NCBI GenBank assembly: GCA_022728415.1
Contig: JAIJJM010000012.1
Span: forward strand, 1-17,140
Reading direction: 5' to 3'
From: Collinsella sp.
GTDB taxonomy: Bacteria > Actinomycetota > Coriobacteriia > Coriobacteriales > Coriobacteriaceae
Length of the DNA: 17,140 bases
Positions 7,508 to 15,472 of this stretch are shown here, piece by piece (the first letter of the stretch is position 1; each line of letters begins with the position of its first letter). The notes under the pieces are model-generated. The model did no database searches and was not told the origin of the DNA. It saw only the letters and a program-made list of their open reading frames with translations. The position numbers and the translations under genes are program-made.

Positions 7508-9706
7508 ATGATGCGCAAAAAGTATATGCCCCGGGCTCTTGGTCCGCTGCTTCTTGTCGTGCTGTCACCAGCTGTCGCCCAGCAAAACGATGATAATGAG
7601 ATCATAGTGTCTGCCAGCCGCAGCAATCGAACTGTAGCGGAGATGGCGCAAACCACCTGGGTTATCGAAAATGCCGAACTGGAGCAGCAGATTCAGGGCG
7701 GTAAAGAGCTGAAAGACGCACTGGCTCAGTTAATCCCCGGCCTTGATGTCAGCAGCCAGAGTCGAACCAACTACGGTATGAACATGCGTGGCCGTCCACT
7801 GGTTGTCCTGATTGACGGTGTGCGCCTCAACTCTTCACGTTCCGACAGCCGACAACTGGACTCTGTCGATCCTTTTAATATCGACCATATTGAAGTGATC
7901 TCCGGCGCGACGGCCCTGTACGGTGGCGGGAGTACCGGAGGGTTGATCAACATCGTGACCAAAAAAGGTCAGCCGGAAACCATGATGGAGTTTGAGGCTG
8001 GCACAAAAAGTGGCTTTAACAGCAGTAAAGATCACGATGAGCGCATTGCCGGTGCTGTCTCCGGCGGAAATGACCATATCTCCGGACGTCTTTCCGTGGC
8101 ATATCAGAAATTTGGCGGCTGGTTTGACGGTAACGGCGATGCCACCCTGCTTGATAACACCCAGACCGGCCTGCAGCACTCCAATCGGCTGGACATCATG
8201 GGAACCGGTACGCTGAACATCGATGAATCCCGGCAGCTTCAACTGATAACGCAGTACTATAAAAGTCAGGGAGACGACAATTACGGGCTTAATCTCGGGA
8301 AAGGCTTTTCCGCCATCAGCGGGAGCAGCACACCATACGTCAGTAAGGGGCTGAATTCTGACCGCATTCCCGGCACTGAGCGGCATTTGATCAGCCTGCA
8401 GTACTCTGACAGTGATTTCCTGGGACAGGAACTGGTCGGTCAGGTTTACTACCGCGATGAGTCGTTGCGGTACTACCCGTTCCCGACGGTAAATGCGAAT
8501 AAACAGGCGACGGCTTTCTCCTCGTCACAGCAGGATACCGACCAGTACGGCATGAAACTGACTCTGAACAGCCAACTGATGGACGGCTGGCAAATCACCT
8601 GGGGGCTGGATGCTGAGCATGAGCGCTTTACCTCCAACCAGATGTTCTTCGATCTGGCTCAGGCAAGTGCTTCCGGAGGGCTGAACAACCATAAGATTTA
8701 CACCACCGGGCGCTATCCGTCATATGACATCACCAATCTGGCGGCCTTCCTGCAATCCAGCTATGACATTAATGATATTTTTACCGTTAGCGGTGGCGTA
8801 CGCTATCAGTATACTGAGAACAGGGTAGATGATTTCATCGACTACACGCAGCAACAGAAGATTGCTGCCGGGAAGGCGATATCTGCCGACGCAATTCCTG
8901 GTGGTTCGGTAGATTACGATAACTTTCTGTTCAATGCTGGTCTGCTGATGCACATCACCGAACGTCAGCAGGCATGGTTCAATTTTTCCCAGGGGGTGGC
9001 ATTGCCGGATCCGGGGAAATATTATGGTCGCGGCATCTATGGTGCAGCAGTGAACGGCCATCTTCCCCTGACAAAGAGCGTGAACGTCAGCGACAGTAAG
9101 CTGGAAGGCGTGAAAGTCGATTCTTATGAACTGGGCTGGCGCTTTATCGGTGACAACCTGCGGACTCAAATCGCGGCATATTACTCGCTTTCCAATAAGA
9201 GCGTGGAAAGGAATAAAGATCTGACCATCAGTGTGAAGGACGACAGGCGCCGTATTTACGGCGTGGAAGGTGCGGTGGACTACCTGATCCCGGATACTGA
9301 CTGGAGTACCGGTGTGAACTTCAATGTGCTGAAAACCGAGTCGAAAGTGAACGGTCAATGGCAAAAATATGACGTGAAGGAATCAAGTCCATCGAAAGCG
9401 ACAGCTTACATTAACTGGGCGCCGGAACCGTGGAGTCTGCGTGTACAGAGCACCACTTCTTTCGACGTAAGCGATGCAGAGGGTAACGATATTAATGGTT
9501 ACACTACCGTCGATTTTATCAGTAGTTGGCAGCTTCCGGTGGGAACACTCAGCTTCAGCGTTGAGAACCTCTTCGACCGTGACTATACCACTGTCTGGGG
9601 ACAGCGTGCACCTCTGTACTACAGCCCGGGTTACGGCCCTGCTTCACTGTACGACTACAAAGGCCGGGGCCGAACCTTTGGTCTGAACTACTCAGTGCTG
9701 TTCTGA
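7508..9706 (+). CDS. iutA: IutA, TonB-dependent ferric aerobactin receptor
   Basis: This 732-residue outer-membrane receptor imports ferric aerobactin in a TonB-dependent way and also serves as the cloacin DF13 receptor. A signal peptide ends in SPAVA, with mature QQNDDNE from about residue 25. The TonB box is EIIVSA in the first mature residues. The plug domain includes MNMRGRPLVVLIDGVRLN from residue 92 and the SGATALYGGGSTGGLINIVT block. A 22-strand type barrel follows and ends in LNYSVLF, with the terminal Phe needed for BAM recognition. The frame is open from 7427, but ATG 7508 gives the signal peptide and has AGGAA (7498-7502) five bases upstream. It is last in the operon, two bases after iucD. 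No frame damage is seen. Confidence 0.96.
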   Translation: MMRKKYMPRALGPLLLVVLSPAVAQQNDDNEIIVSASRSNRTVAEMAQTTWVIENAELEQQIQGGKELKDALAQLIPGLDVSSQSRTNYGMNMRGRPLVVLIDGVRLNSSRSDSRQLDSVDPFNIDHIEVISGATALYGGGSTGGLINIVTKKGQPETMMEFEAGTKSGFNSSKDHDERIAGAVSGGNDHISGRLSVAYQKFGGWFDGNGDATLLDNTQTGLQHSNRLDIMGTGTLNIDESRQLQLITQYYKSQGDDNYGLNLGKGFSAISGSSTPYVSKGLNSDRIPGTERHLISLQYSDSDFLGQELVGQVYYRDESLRYYPFPTVNANKQATAFSSSQQDTDQYGMKLTLNSQLMDGWQITWGLDAEHERFTSNQMFFDLAQASASGGLNNHKIYTTGRYPSYDITNLAAFLQSSYDINDIFTVSGGVRYQYTENRVDDFIDYTQQQKIAAGKAISADAIPGGSVDYDNFLFNAGLLMHITERQQAWFNFSQGVALPDPGKYYGRGIYGAAVNGHLPLTKSVNVSDSKLEGVKVDSYELGWRFIGDNLRTQIAAYYSLSNKSVERNKDLTISVKDDRRRIYGVEGAVDYLIPDTDWSTGVNFNVLKTESKVNGQWQKYDVKESSPSKATAYINWAPEPWSLRVQSTTSFDVSDAEGNDINGYTTVDFISSWQLPVGTLSFSVENLFDRDYTTVWGQRAPLYYSPGYGPASLYDYKGRGRTFGLNYSVLF

Positions 9707-10121
9707 CGGGGATGCTTTTGCAACAAGGGTATGCTGTAAACAACATGGTCCTTGGTGGCCATGTTGTTTACAGCCAGTATAATATACAGCCTTAACAAGA
9801 TATTCCGTCTCCGGAATGGACTGTTCACCACTGAATAACATTATGTCTGTTTTATGGATCTTTGACTGAAATTTATCGCATATCCTCATTTCATTGTCCG
9901 TCTGAAAACTAACCTTACAAGTAAGCGTCGTCTCAGCACCGTCTGGCAAATTCCTGAGAGGATGATCTGCGCCCAATATCCTGAGCCGGAACTTTGCTGC
10001 AATGAAGGCCAACGAAAAATGGGGGAGTATGTTATAGAGTACTTGCTACAGGGTAAAAAGAGGTACCTGTCGCTGGTTCTCCGTTCAGTTTAACCGGGAG
10101 ATTTTCTCCTGCGCCTGTCAT
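9692..10121 (-). pseudogene. Frameshifted remnant of an unrecognised gene, convergent to iutA
   Basis: The product is not recognised. On the minus strand an ATG at 10121 starts a protein-like frame (MTGAGENLPVKLNGEPATG..., 29 codons) that ends at a TAA at 10034-10032. A second frame continues from the same spot (NILPHFSLAFIAAKFR..., stop near 9692). Restoring one base near 10035 joins them as ...STLYNILPHF..., giving about 130 continuous residues. Only a TTG would start the longer part alone, so a broken older gene fits better than two small genes. Upstream of 10121 the frame stays open for a few codons, so the true start may be lost. The last residues lie across the 9733-9774 hairpin, suggesting the original 3' end is also gone. 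The sequence is rich in Thr, Val and Phe with no evident membrane segment. Confidence 0.35.
9733..9774. repeat. Perfect 16-bp inverted repeat downstream of iutA (possible operon-end hairpin)
   Basis: The arms GCTGTAAACAACATGG (9733-9748) and CCATGTTGTTTACAGC (9759-9774) are exactly complementary, with a 10-base loop. It begins 26 bases after the iutA stop, where an operon terminator is expected. No T-run follows on either side, so it is not a standard intrinsic terminator. It may stabilise the mRNA 3' end or be a mobile-element relic. Confidence 0.6.
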
Positions 10122-10144
10122 AAAGTCCGGTAATGGAGATTGTT

Positions 10145-10440
10145 AATACGATGGTGCACGATGCATTGCCAGTGCCCGGCCCGGAGGATGCCCCGTAGCT
10201 ACATACGGATCAGGGTTGACAATATCGAATGGCAGGCTATAGGCAAAGTTAAAGCCCCATGGAGTAGCACAAAATATGCCGCACAAAGGAAACGGTCTGA
10301 ATAACGCAGTGATGGAGAACTTCTTCGGCACACTGCAAAATCGCATCGTGGTCGATCGCTAATTCGTCGTGAATCACTGAACGATGTTCCATGCGAACAG
10401 ATATTCGATCATATCGAAATATTAAACATTACCCCTCCCC
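10145..10440 (+). pseudogene. Decayed IS3-family OrfB (transposase) C-terminal remnant
   Basis: The frame from about 10151 reads MVHDALPVPGPEDAP, a TAG, LHTDQG, a TGA, then QYRMAGYRQ. Around 10245-10255 it shifts to KLKPHGVAQNMPHKGN and from 10276 to GLNNAVMENFFGTLQN, ending at a TAA (10360-10362). A third frame then gives IFDHIEI. These pieces line up with the conserved tail of IS3-family OrfB (HSDQGWQY, then GNCLDNAVMENFFG with the catalytic Glu, then a (F/Y)DYIEFYN-like block). At least three stops and two frameshifts make it dead. It differs from the IS3 copy at 15473-16048, so it is a separate older insertion. Confidence 0.75.
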
Positions 10441-10642
10441 ATATTGGGCAAAAAAAAAACAAAAAACGATCAATTAACGATCAATTAGTATTGATTCACA
10501 TAATCTATCATCATTAATGAGAACATTGTCACATATTTACAATATAGAACTGTTACTTTTAGCAAGCTGTTAGTAACCAACTGTTACTAATAATTTTAAT
10601 TCTTAATACTTTGTTCATTCAATAAATGAGTTGAGAGAATAT
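10441..10642 (+). promoter_or_regulatory. A/T-rich sat upstream region with ordered short repeats
   Basis: No gene is seen here. Long A-tracts lie at about 10451-10466. ACGATCAATTA occurs twice in exact tandem (10466-10476, 10477-10487), followed by ATCAAT-N4-ATTGAT (10480-10495). AACTGTTACT occurs at 10548-10557 and again at 10579-10588, 31 bases apart, with an inverted copy forming TTAGTAAC-N5-GTTACTAA (10570-10590). Such repeats at helical spacing look like regulator sites, and the A/T-rich tract is a typical H-NS target (inference). I cannot place a convincing -35/-10 pair. GAGAG (10633-10637) precedes the sat ATG by five bases. Confidence 0.5.
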
Positions 10643-13600
10643 ATGAATAAAATATACTCCCTTAAATATAGTGCTGCCACTGGCGGACTCATTGCTGTTT
10701 CTGAATTAGCGAAAAGAGTTTCTGGTAAAACAAACCGAAAACTTGTAGCAACAATGTTGTCTCTGGCTGTTGCAGGTACAGTAAATGCAGCAAATATTGA
10801 TATATCAAATGTATGGGCGAGAGACTATCTTGATCTTGCACAAAATAAAGGTATTTTCCAGCCCGGAGCAACAGACGTAACAATCACTTTAAAAAACGGA
10901 GATAAATTCTCTTTCCATAATCTCTCAATTCCGGATTTTTCTGGTGCAGCAGCGAGTGGCGCAGCTACCGCAATAGGAGGTTCTTATAGTGTTACTGTTG
11001 CACATAACAAAAAGAACCCTCAGGCCGCAGAAACTCAGGTTTACGCTCAGTCTTCTTACAAGGTTGTTGACAGAAGAAATTCCAATGATTTTGAGATTCA
11101 GAGGTTAAATAAATTTGTTGTGGAAACAGTAGGTGCCACCCCGGCAGAGACCAACCCTACAACATATTCTGATGCATTAGAACGCTACGGTATAGTCACT
11201 TCTGACGGTTCAAAAAAAATCATAGGTTTTCGTGCTGGCTCTGGAGGAACATCATTTATTAATGGTGAATCCAAAATCTCAACAAATTCAGCATATAGCC
11301 ATGATCTGTTAAGTGCTAGTCTATTTGAGGTCACCCAATGGGACTCATACGGCATGATGATTTATAAAAATGATAAAACATTTCGTAATCTTGAAATATT
11401 CGGAGACAGCGGCTCTGGAGCATACTTATATGATAACAAACTAGAAAAATGGGTATTAGTCGGAACAACCCATGGTATTGCCAGCGTTAATGGTGACCAA
11501 CTGACATGGATAACAAAATACAATGATAAACTGGTTAGTAAGTTAAAAGATACCTATAGCCATAAAATAAATCTGAATGGCAATAATGTAACCATTAAAA
11601 ACACAGATATAACATTACATCAAAACAATGCAGATACCACTGGTACTCAAGAAAAAATAACTAAAGACAAAGATATTGTGTTCACAAATGGGGGAAATGT
11701 CCTGTTTAAGGATAATTTGGATTTTGGTAGCGGTGGTATTATCTTTGACGAAGGCCATGAATATAACATAAACGGTCAGGGATTTACATTTAAAGGAGCA
11801 GGAATTGATATCGGAAAAGAAAGCATTGTAAACTGGAATGCATTGTATTCCAGTGATGATGTTTTACACAAAATAGGCCCCGGTACTCTGAATGTTCAAA
11901 AAAAACAGGGGGCAAATATAAAGATAGGTGAAGGAAATGTTATTCTTAATGAAGAAGGAACATTTAACAATATATACCTTGCAAGCGGAAATGGTAAGGT
12001 AATACTAAATAAAGATAATTCCCTTGGCAATGATCAATATGCGGGGATATTTTTTACTAAACGTGGTGGCACGCTAGATTTAAATGGACACAATCAGACT
12101 TTTACTAGAATTGCCGCCACTGACGATGGAACAACAATAACTAACTCAGATACAACGAAAGAAGCCGTTCTGGCAATCAATAACGAAGACTCCTACATAT
12201 ATCATGGGAACATAAATGGCAATATAAAACTAACGCACAATATTAATTCTCAGGATAAGAAAACTAATGCAAAATTAATTCTGGATGGTAGTGTCAACAC
12301 AAAAAATGATGTTGAAGTCAGTAATGCCAGTCTTACCATGCAAGGCCATGCAACAGAGCATGCAATATTCAGAAGCACAGCGAATCATTGCTCCCTGGTA
12401 TTTCTTTGTGGAACGGACTGGGTCACCGTTTTGAAAGAAACAGAGAGTTCATATAATAAAAAGTTCAATTCTGATTACAAAAGTAATAATCAGCAGACCT
12501 CATTTGATCAGCCTGACTGGAAAACCGGGGTGTTTAAATTTGATACATTACACCTGAACAATGCTGACTTTTCAATATCACGCAATGCCAATGTTGAAGG
12601 AAATATATCAGCAAATAAATCAGCTATCACAATCGGCGATAAAAATGCTTACATTGATAATCTTGCAGGGAAAAATATTACTAATAATGGTTTTGACTTC
12701 AAACAAACTATCAGTACTAATCTATCCATAGGAGAAACTAAATTTACAGGTGGCATCACTGCACATAACAGCCAAATAGCCATAGGTGATCAAGCTGTAG
12801 TTACACTTAATGGTGCAACCTTTCTGGATAATACTCCTATAAGTATAGATAAAGGAGCAAAAGTTATAGCACAAAATTCCATGTTCACAACAAAAGGTAT
12901 TGATATCTCCGGTGAACTGACTATGATGGGAATCCCTGAACAGAATAGTAAAGCTGTAACGCCGGGTCTCCACTACGCTGCTGATGGATTCAGGCTGAGT
13001 GGTGGAAATGCAAATTTCATTGCCAGAAATATGGCATCTGTCACCGGAAATATTTATGCTGATGATGCAGCAACCATTACTCTGGGACAGCCTGAAACTG
13101 AAACACCGACTATATCGTCTGCTTATCAGGCATGGGCAGAGACTCTTTTGTATGGCTTTGATACCGCCTATCGAGGCGCAATAACAGCCCCCAAAGCTAC
13201 AGTTAGCATGAATAATGCGATCTGGCATCTAAATAGCCAGTCATCAATTAATCGTCTAGAAACAAAAGACAGTATGGTGCGTTTTACTGGTGACAATGGG
13301 AAGTTTACAACCCTTACAGTGGACAACCTTACTATAGATGACAGTGCATTTGTGCTGCGTGCAAATCTGGCCCAAGCAGATCAGCTTGTTGTCAATAAGT
13401 CGTTGTCTGGTAAAAACAACCTTCTGTTAGTCGACTTCATTGAGAAAAATGGAAACAGCAACGGACTGAATATCGATCTGGTCAGCGCACCAAAAGGAAC
13501 TGCAGTAGATGTCTTTAAAGCTACGACTCGGAGTATTGGCTTCAGTGATGTAACACCGGTTATCGAGCAAAAGAACGATACAGACAAAGCAACATGGACT

Positions 13601-14530
13601 CTGATCGGCTATAAATCTGTGGCCAACGCCGATGCGGCTAAAAAGGCAACATTACTGATGTCAGGCGGCTATAAAGCCTTCCTTGCTGAGGTCAACAACC
13701 TTAACAAACGTATGGGTGATCTGCGTGACATTAACGGTGAGTCCGGTGCATGGGCCCGAATCATGAGCGGAACCGGGTCTGCCGGCGGTGGATTCAGTGA
13801 CAACTACACCCACGTTCAGGTCGGTGCGGATAACAAACATGAACTCGATGGCCTTGACCTCTTCACCGGGGTGACCATGACCTATACCGACAGCCATGCA
13901 GGCAGTGATGCCTTCAGTGGTGAAACGAAGTCTGTGGGTGCCGGTCTCTATGCCTCTGCCATGTTTGAGTCCGGAGCATATATCGACCTCATCGGTAAGT
14001 ACGTTCACCATGACAACGAGTATACCGCAACTTTCGCCGGCCTTGGCACCAGAGACTACAGCTCCCACTCCTGGTATGCCGGTGCGGAAGTCGGTTACCG
14101 TTACCATGTAACTGACTCTGCATGGATTGAGCCGCAGGCGGAACTTGTTTACGGTGCTGTATCCGGGAAACAGTTCTCCTGGAAGGACCAGGGAATGAAC
14201 CTCACCATGAAGGATAAGGACTTTAATCCGCTGATTGGGCGTACCGGTGTTGATGTGGGTAAATCCTTCTCCGGTAAGGACTGGAAAGTCACAGCCCGCG
14301 CCGGCCTTGGCTACCAGTTTGACCTGTTTGCCAACGGTGAAACCGTACTGCGTGATGCGTCCGGTGAGAAACGTATCAAAGGTGAAAAAGACGGTCGTAT
14401 GCTCATGAATGTTGGTCTCAACGCCGAAATTCGCGATAATCTTCGCTTCGGTCTTGAGTTTGAGAAATCGGCATTTGGTAAATACAACGTGGATAACGCG
14501 ATCAACGCCAACTTCCGTTACTCTTTCTGA
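10643..14530 (+). CDS. sat: Sat, secreted autotransporter toxin (SPATE serine protease)
   Basis: This 1295-residue type Va autotransporter is cytotoxic to bladder and kidney epithelial cells and cleaves spectrin/fodrin-type substrates (literature on Sat of uropathogenic E. coli). A long signal peptide with an ESPR extension (MNKIYSLKYS...) ends near A49. A peptidase S6 domain follows, with catalytic S256 in GDSGSGA; H121 (VAHNKK) and D149 (NDFEI) are the likely triad partners. A repetitive beta-helix passenger runs to about residue 1000. The conserved linker EVNNLNKRMGDLRD is cut between N1018 and N1019, releasing the passenger from the 277-residue beta-barrel ending FRYSF. The ATG at 10643 was chosen over a TTG at 10631 because it matches the family signal peptide and has GAGAG just upstream. 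The passenger is A/T-rich and the barrel is not, a mosaic typical of SPATEs. Two cysteines (HCSLVFLC) lie in mid-passenger. The frame is intact. Confidence 0.97.
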   Translation: MNKIYSLKYSAATGGLIAVSELAKRVSGKTNRKLVATMLSLAVAGTVNAANIDISNVWARDYLDLAQNKGIFQPGATDVTITLKNGDKFSFHNLSIPDFSGAAASGAATAIGGSYSVTVAHNKKNPQAAETQVYAQSSYKVVDRRNSNDFEIQRLNKFVVETVGATPAETNPTTYSDALERYGIVTSDGSKKIIGFRAGSGGTSFINGESKISTNSAYSHDLLSASLFEVTQWDSYGMMIYKNDKTFRNLEIFGDSGSGAYLYDNKLEKWVLVGTTHGIASVNGDQLTWITKYNDKLVSKLKDTYSHKINLNGNNVTIKNTDITLHQNNADTTGTQEKITKDKDIVFTNGGNVLFKDNLDFGSGGIIFDEGHEYNINGQGFTFKGAGIDIGKESIVNWNALYSSDDVLHKIGPGTLNVQKKQGANIKIGEGNVILNEEGTFNNIYLASGNGKVILNKDNSLGNDQYAGIFFTKRGGTLDLNGHNQTFTRIAATDDGTTITNSDTTKEAVLAINNEDSYIYHGNINGNIKLTHNINSQDKKTNAKLILDGSVNTKNDVEVSNASLTMQGHATEHAIFRSTANHCSLVFLCGTDWVTVLKETESSYNKKFNSDYKSNNQQTSFDQPDWKTGVFKFDTLHLNNADFSISRNANVEGNISANKSAITIGDKNAYIDNLAGKNITNNGFDFKQTISTNLSIGETKFTGGITAHNSQIAIGDQAVVTLNGATFLDNTPISIDKGAKVIAQNSMFTTKGIDISGELTMMGIPEQNSKAVTPGLHYAADGFRLSGGNANFIARNMASVTGNIYADDAATITLGQPETETPTISSAYQAWAETLLYGFDTAYRGAITAPKATVSMNNAIWHLNSQSSINRLETKDSMVRFTGDNGKFTTLTVDNLTIDDSAFVLRANLAQADQLVVNKSLSGKNNLLLVDFIEKNGNSNGLNIDLVSAPKGTAVDVFKATTRSIGFSDVTPVIEQKNDTDKATWTLIGYKSVANADAAKKATLLMSGGYKAFLAEVNNLNKRMGDLRDINGESGAWARIMSGTGSAGGGFSDNYTHVQVGADNKHELDGLDLFTGVTMTYTDSHAGSDAFSGETKSVGAGLYASAMFESGAYIDLIGKYVHHDNEYTATFAGLGTRDYSSHSWYAGAEVGYRYHVTDSAWIEPQAELVYGAVSGKQFSWKDQGMNLTMKDKDFNPLIGRTGVDVGKSFSGKDWKVTARAGLGYQFDLFANGETVLRDASGEKRIKGEKDGRMLMNVGLNAEIRDNLRFGLEFEKSAFGKYNVDNAINANFRYSF

Positions 14531-14539
14531 TAACAGCCC

Positions 14540-14564
14540 GGGCCGCGTTTGCGGCCCTTCTTCT
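14540..14564 (+). terminator. Rho-independent terminator-like hairpin after sat
   Basis: GGGCCGC (14540-14546), loop GTTT, GCGGCCC (14551-14557), then TTCTTCT. The perfect 7-bp, all-G/C stem starts nine bases after the sat stop. The T tract is interrupted by C, so termination may be partial. The next gene starts only 13 bases past the T tract, which suggests that gene is expressed by read-through from sat. Confidence 0.75.
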
Positions 14565-14576
14565 ACCGGAGAGAAT

Positions 14577-15158
14577 ATGTATTACCCTGTGACAGACTAT
14601 ATCGCTCTTGCTCTCATTATTAGCTTTCTTTTTCTGACATTATTTATCTGCCTGTTATGCCTTAAACATGAGCGAATAAAAAAAGAAACTATCAGGCAAA
14701 AAAATGCACATATTCTGGATCATGGCTGGAATGCAACTGAGTTCTCATGGTTCCGATACGGACAGTATAACGAAACGGGTATTTACATCTCGATCGAGAA
14801 GACCATTATCATTACAATCACCGTTTCTGGTGGGTGCTTTAAAAAAGAATACAGCATTGTCTCCCACATGCTGGTCACTGACACCATAACAGAGGCCACC
14901 CTGTACGAAAACGGGCTGTATACGCGCCATATCAGACTCAGTCGCCCAGTATCTGACAGCAAATACCCCTTGCCACCCGGATCTCAGCTCATTAAAAATA
15001 TGACCTTACGACTGCGCCTGCAGGATCAGCAGGAAGAAACATCCGTGACATTATTTCAGGGAAAAATGAGTACCGACGGAAATAACTATTCCATCATCAA
15101 AGGTAAAGTAAGCTCAGTACTTCTGTTATTAAAAATGCTGCAGATTAATCATGCCTGA
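14577..15158 (+). CDS. Single-pass membrane protein of unknown function downstream of sat
   Basis: This is a 193-residue product that I do not recognise by family. Residues about 6-30 (TDYIALALIISFLFLTLFIC onward) form one strong membrane helix, followed by a basic stretch (KHERIKKETIRQK) as expected for N-out/C-in anchoring or an uncleaved signal anchor. The remaining about 150 residues are polar and strand-rich (GIYISIEKTIIITITVSGG), without motifs I can name. The frame is open further upstream from 14409, overlapping sat, but ATG 14577 has GGAGAG (14568-14573) three bases ahead. Only 46 bases separate it from sat, with a terminator-like hairpin between, so it may be co-transcribed by read-through. 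A hairpin at 15209-15238 follows it. A role in Sat export or envelope function is possible but unsupported. Confidence 0.75.
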   Translation: MYYPVTDYIALALIISFLFLTLFICLLCLKHERIKKETIRQKNAHILDHGWNATEFSWFRYGQYNETGIYISIEKTIIITITVSGGCFKKEYSIVSHMLVTDTITEATLYENGLYTRHIRLSRPVSDSKYPLPPGSQLIKNMTLRLRLQDQQEETSVTLFQGKMSTDGNNYSIIKGKVSSVLLLLKMLQINHA

Positions 15159-15208
15159 TCTCTGTCCCGGTATTTTAGCCCGAGGTATATTCTGAAATAT
15201 CATTCATC

Positions 15209-15238
15209 ATGACCGGCGTTTATACAAACGCCGGTCAT
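15209..15238. terminator. Hairpin closing the sat-downstream gene
   Basis: ATGACCGGCGTTT (15209-15221) and AAACGCCGGTCAT (15226-15238) pair perfectly over 13 bp with a 4-base ATAC loop. It lies 50 bases after the stop of the 193-codon gene. No T-run follows, though the A/T closing pairs make it usable from either side. It is a likely transcript end for the sat unit. Confidence 0.6.
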
Positions 15239-15472
15239 TCGCTAACAGCTTCACCGTTCCTTCCCCCATCCAGGTTCCGCATGAGCGTGTTGTAATGTTC
15301 ATAAGCGTATTATCAGGATTGTCTGGAAAATTCCCGATACTTTGGACTATTACTCCTGAACAATTCGAAATTCAGCAGATTAAAGGTAAGCGTTAACGGA
15401 GGTAAGCGTAAACCGACTGCCGTATGTAGCCATTAAGCTAGTATTGGTAACGTAGGTGCCCACCTTTTCAAA
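15239..15472. other. Intergenic stretch, no gene identified
   Basis: I see no recognisable gene. A 33-codon plus-strand frame (ATG at 15295 to TAA, MFISVLSGLSGKFPILWTIT...) ends within this stretch but has no ribosome binding site or known relatives to my knowledge. GGTAAGCGT occurs at 15385-15393 and 15401-15409, a 16-base period. The segment ends where the IS3-family terminus begins. Confidence 0.4.

Noticed and set aside
8720..9364. 214-codon minus-strand frame within iutA
   Set aside because: It lies antisense to a conserved barrel. Its His/Val-rich composition is an effect of complementary codons.
10466..10590. Possible CRISPR-like or iteron array upstream of sat
   Set aside because: There are only two tandem copies of one unit and three half-sites of another, with no spacers or regular array and no cas or rep gene nearby.
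14409..14576. 56-codon upstream extension of the 193-residue protein, overlapping sat
   Set aside because: It runs through the barrel codons and the terminator. ATG 14577 has a good ribosome binding site and is directly followed by the membrane helix.
15295..15396. 33-codon plus-strand frame in the intergenic region
   Set aside because: It has no ribosome binding site and no family I recognise, and it is too short to support as a gene.
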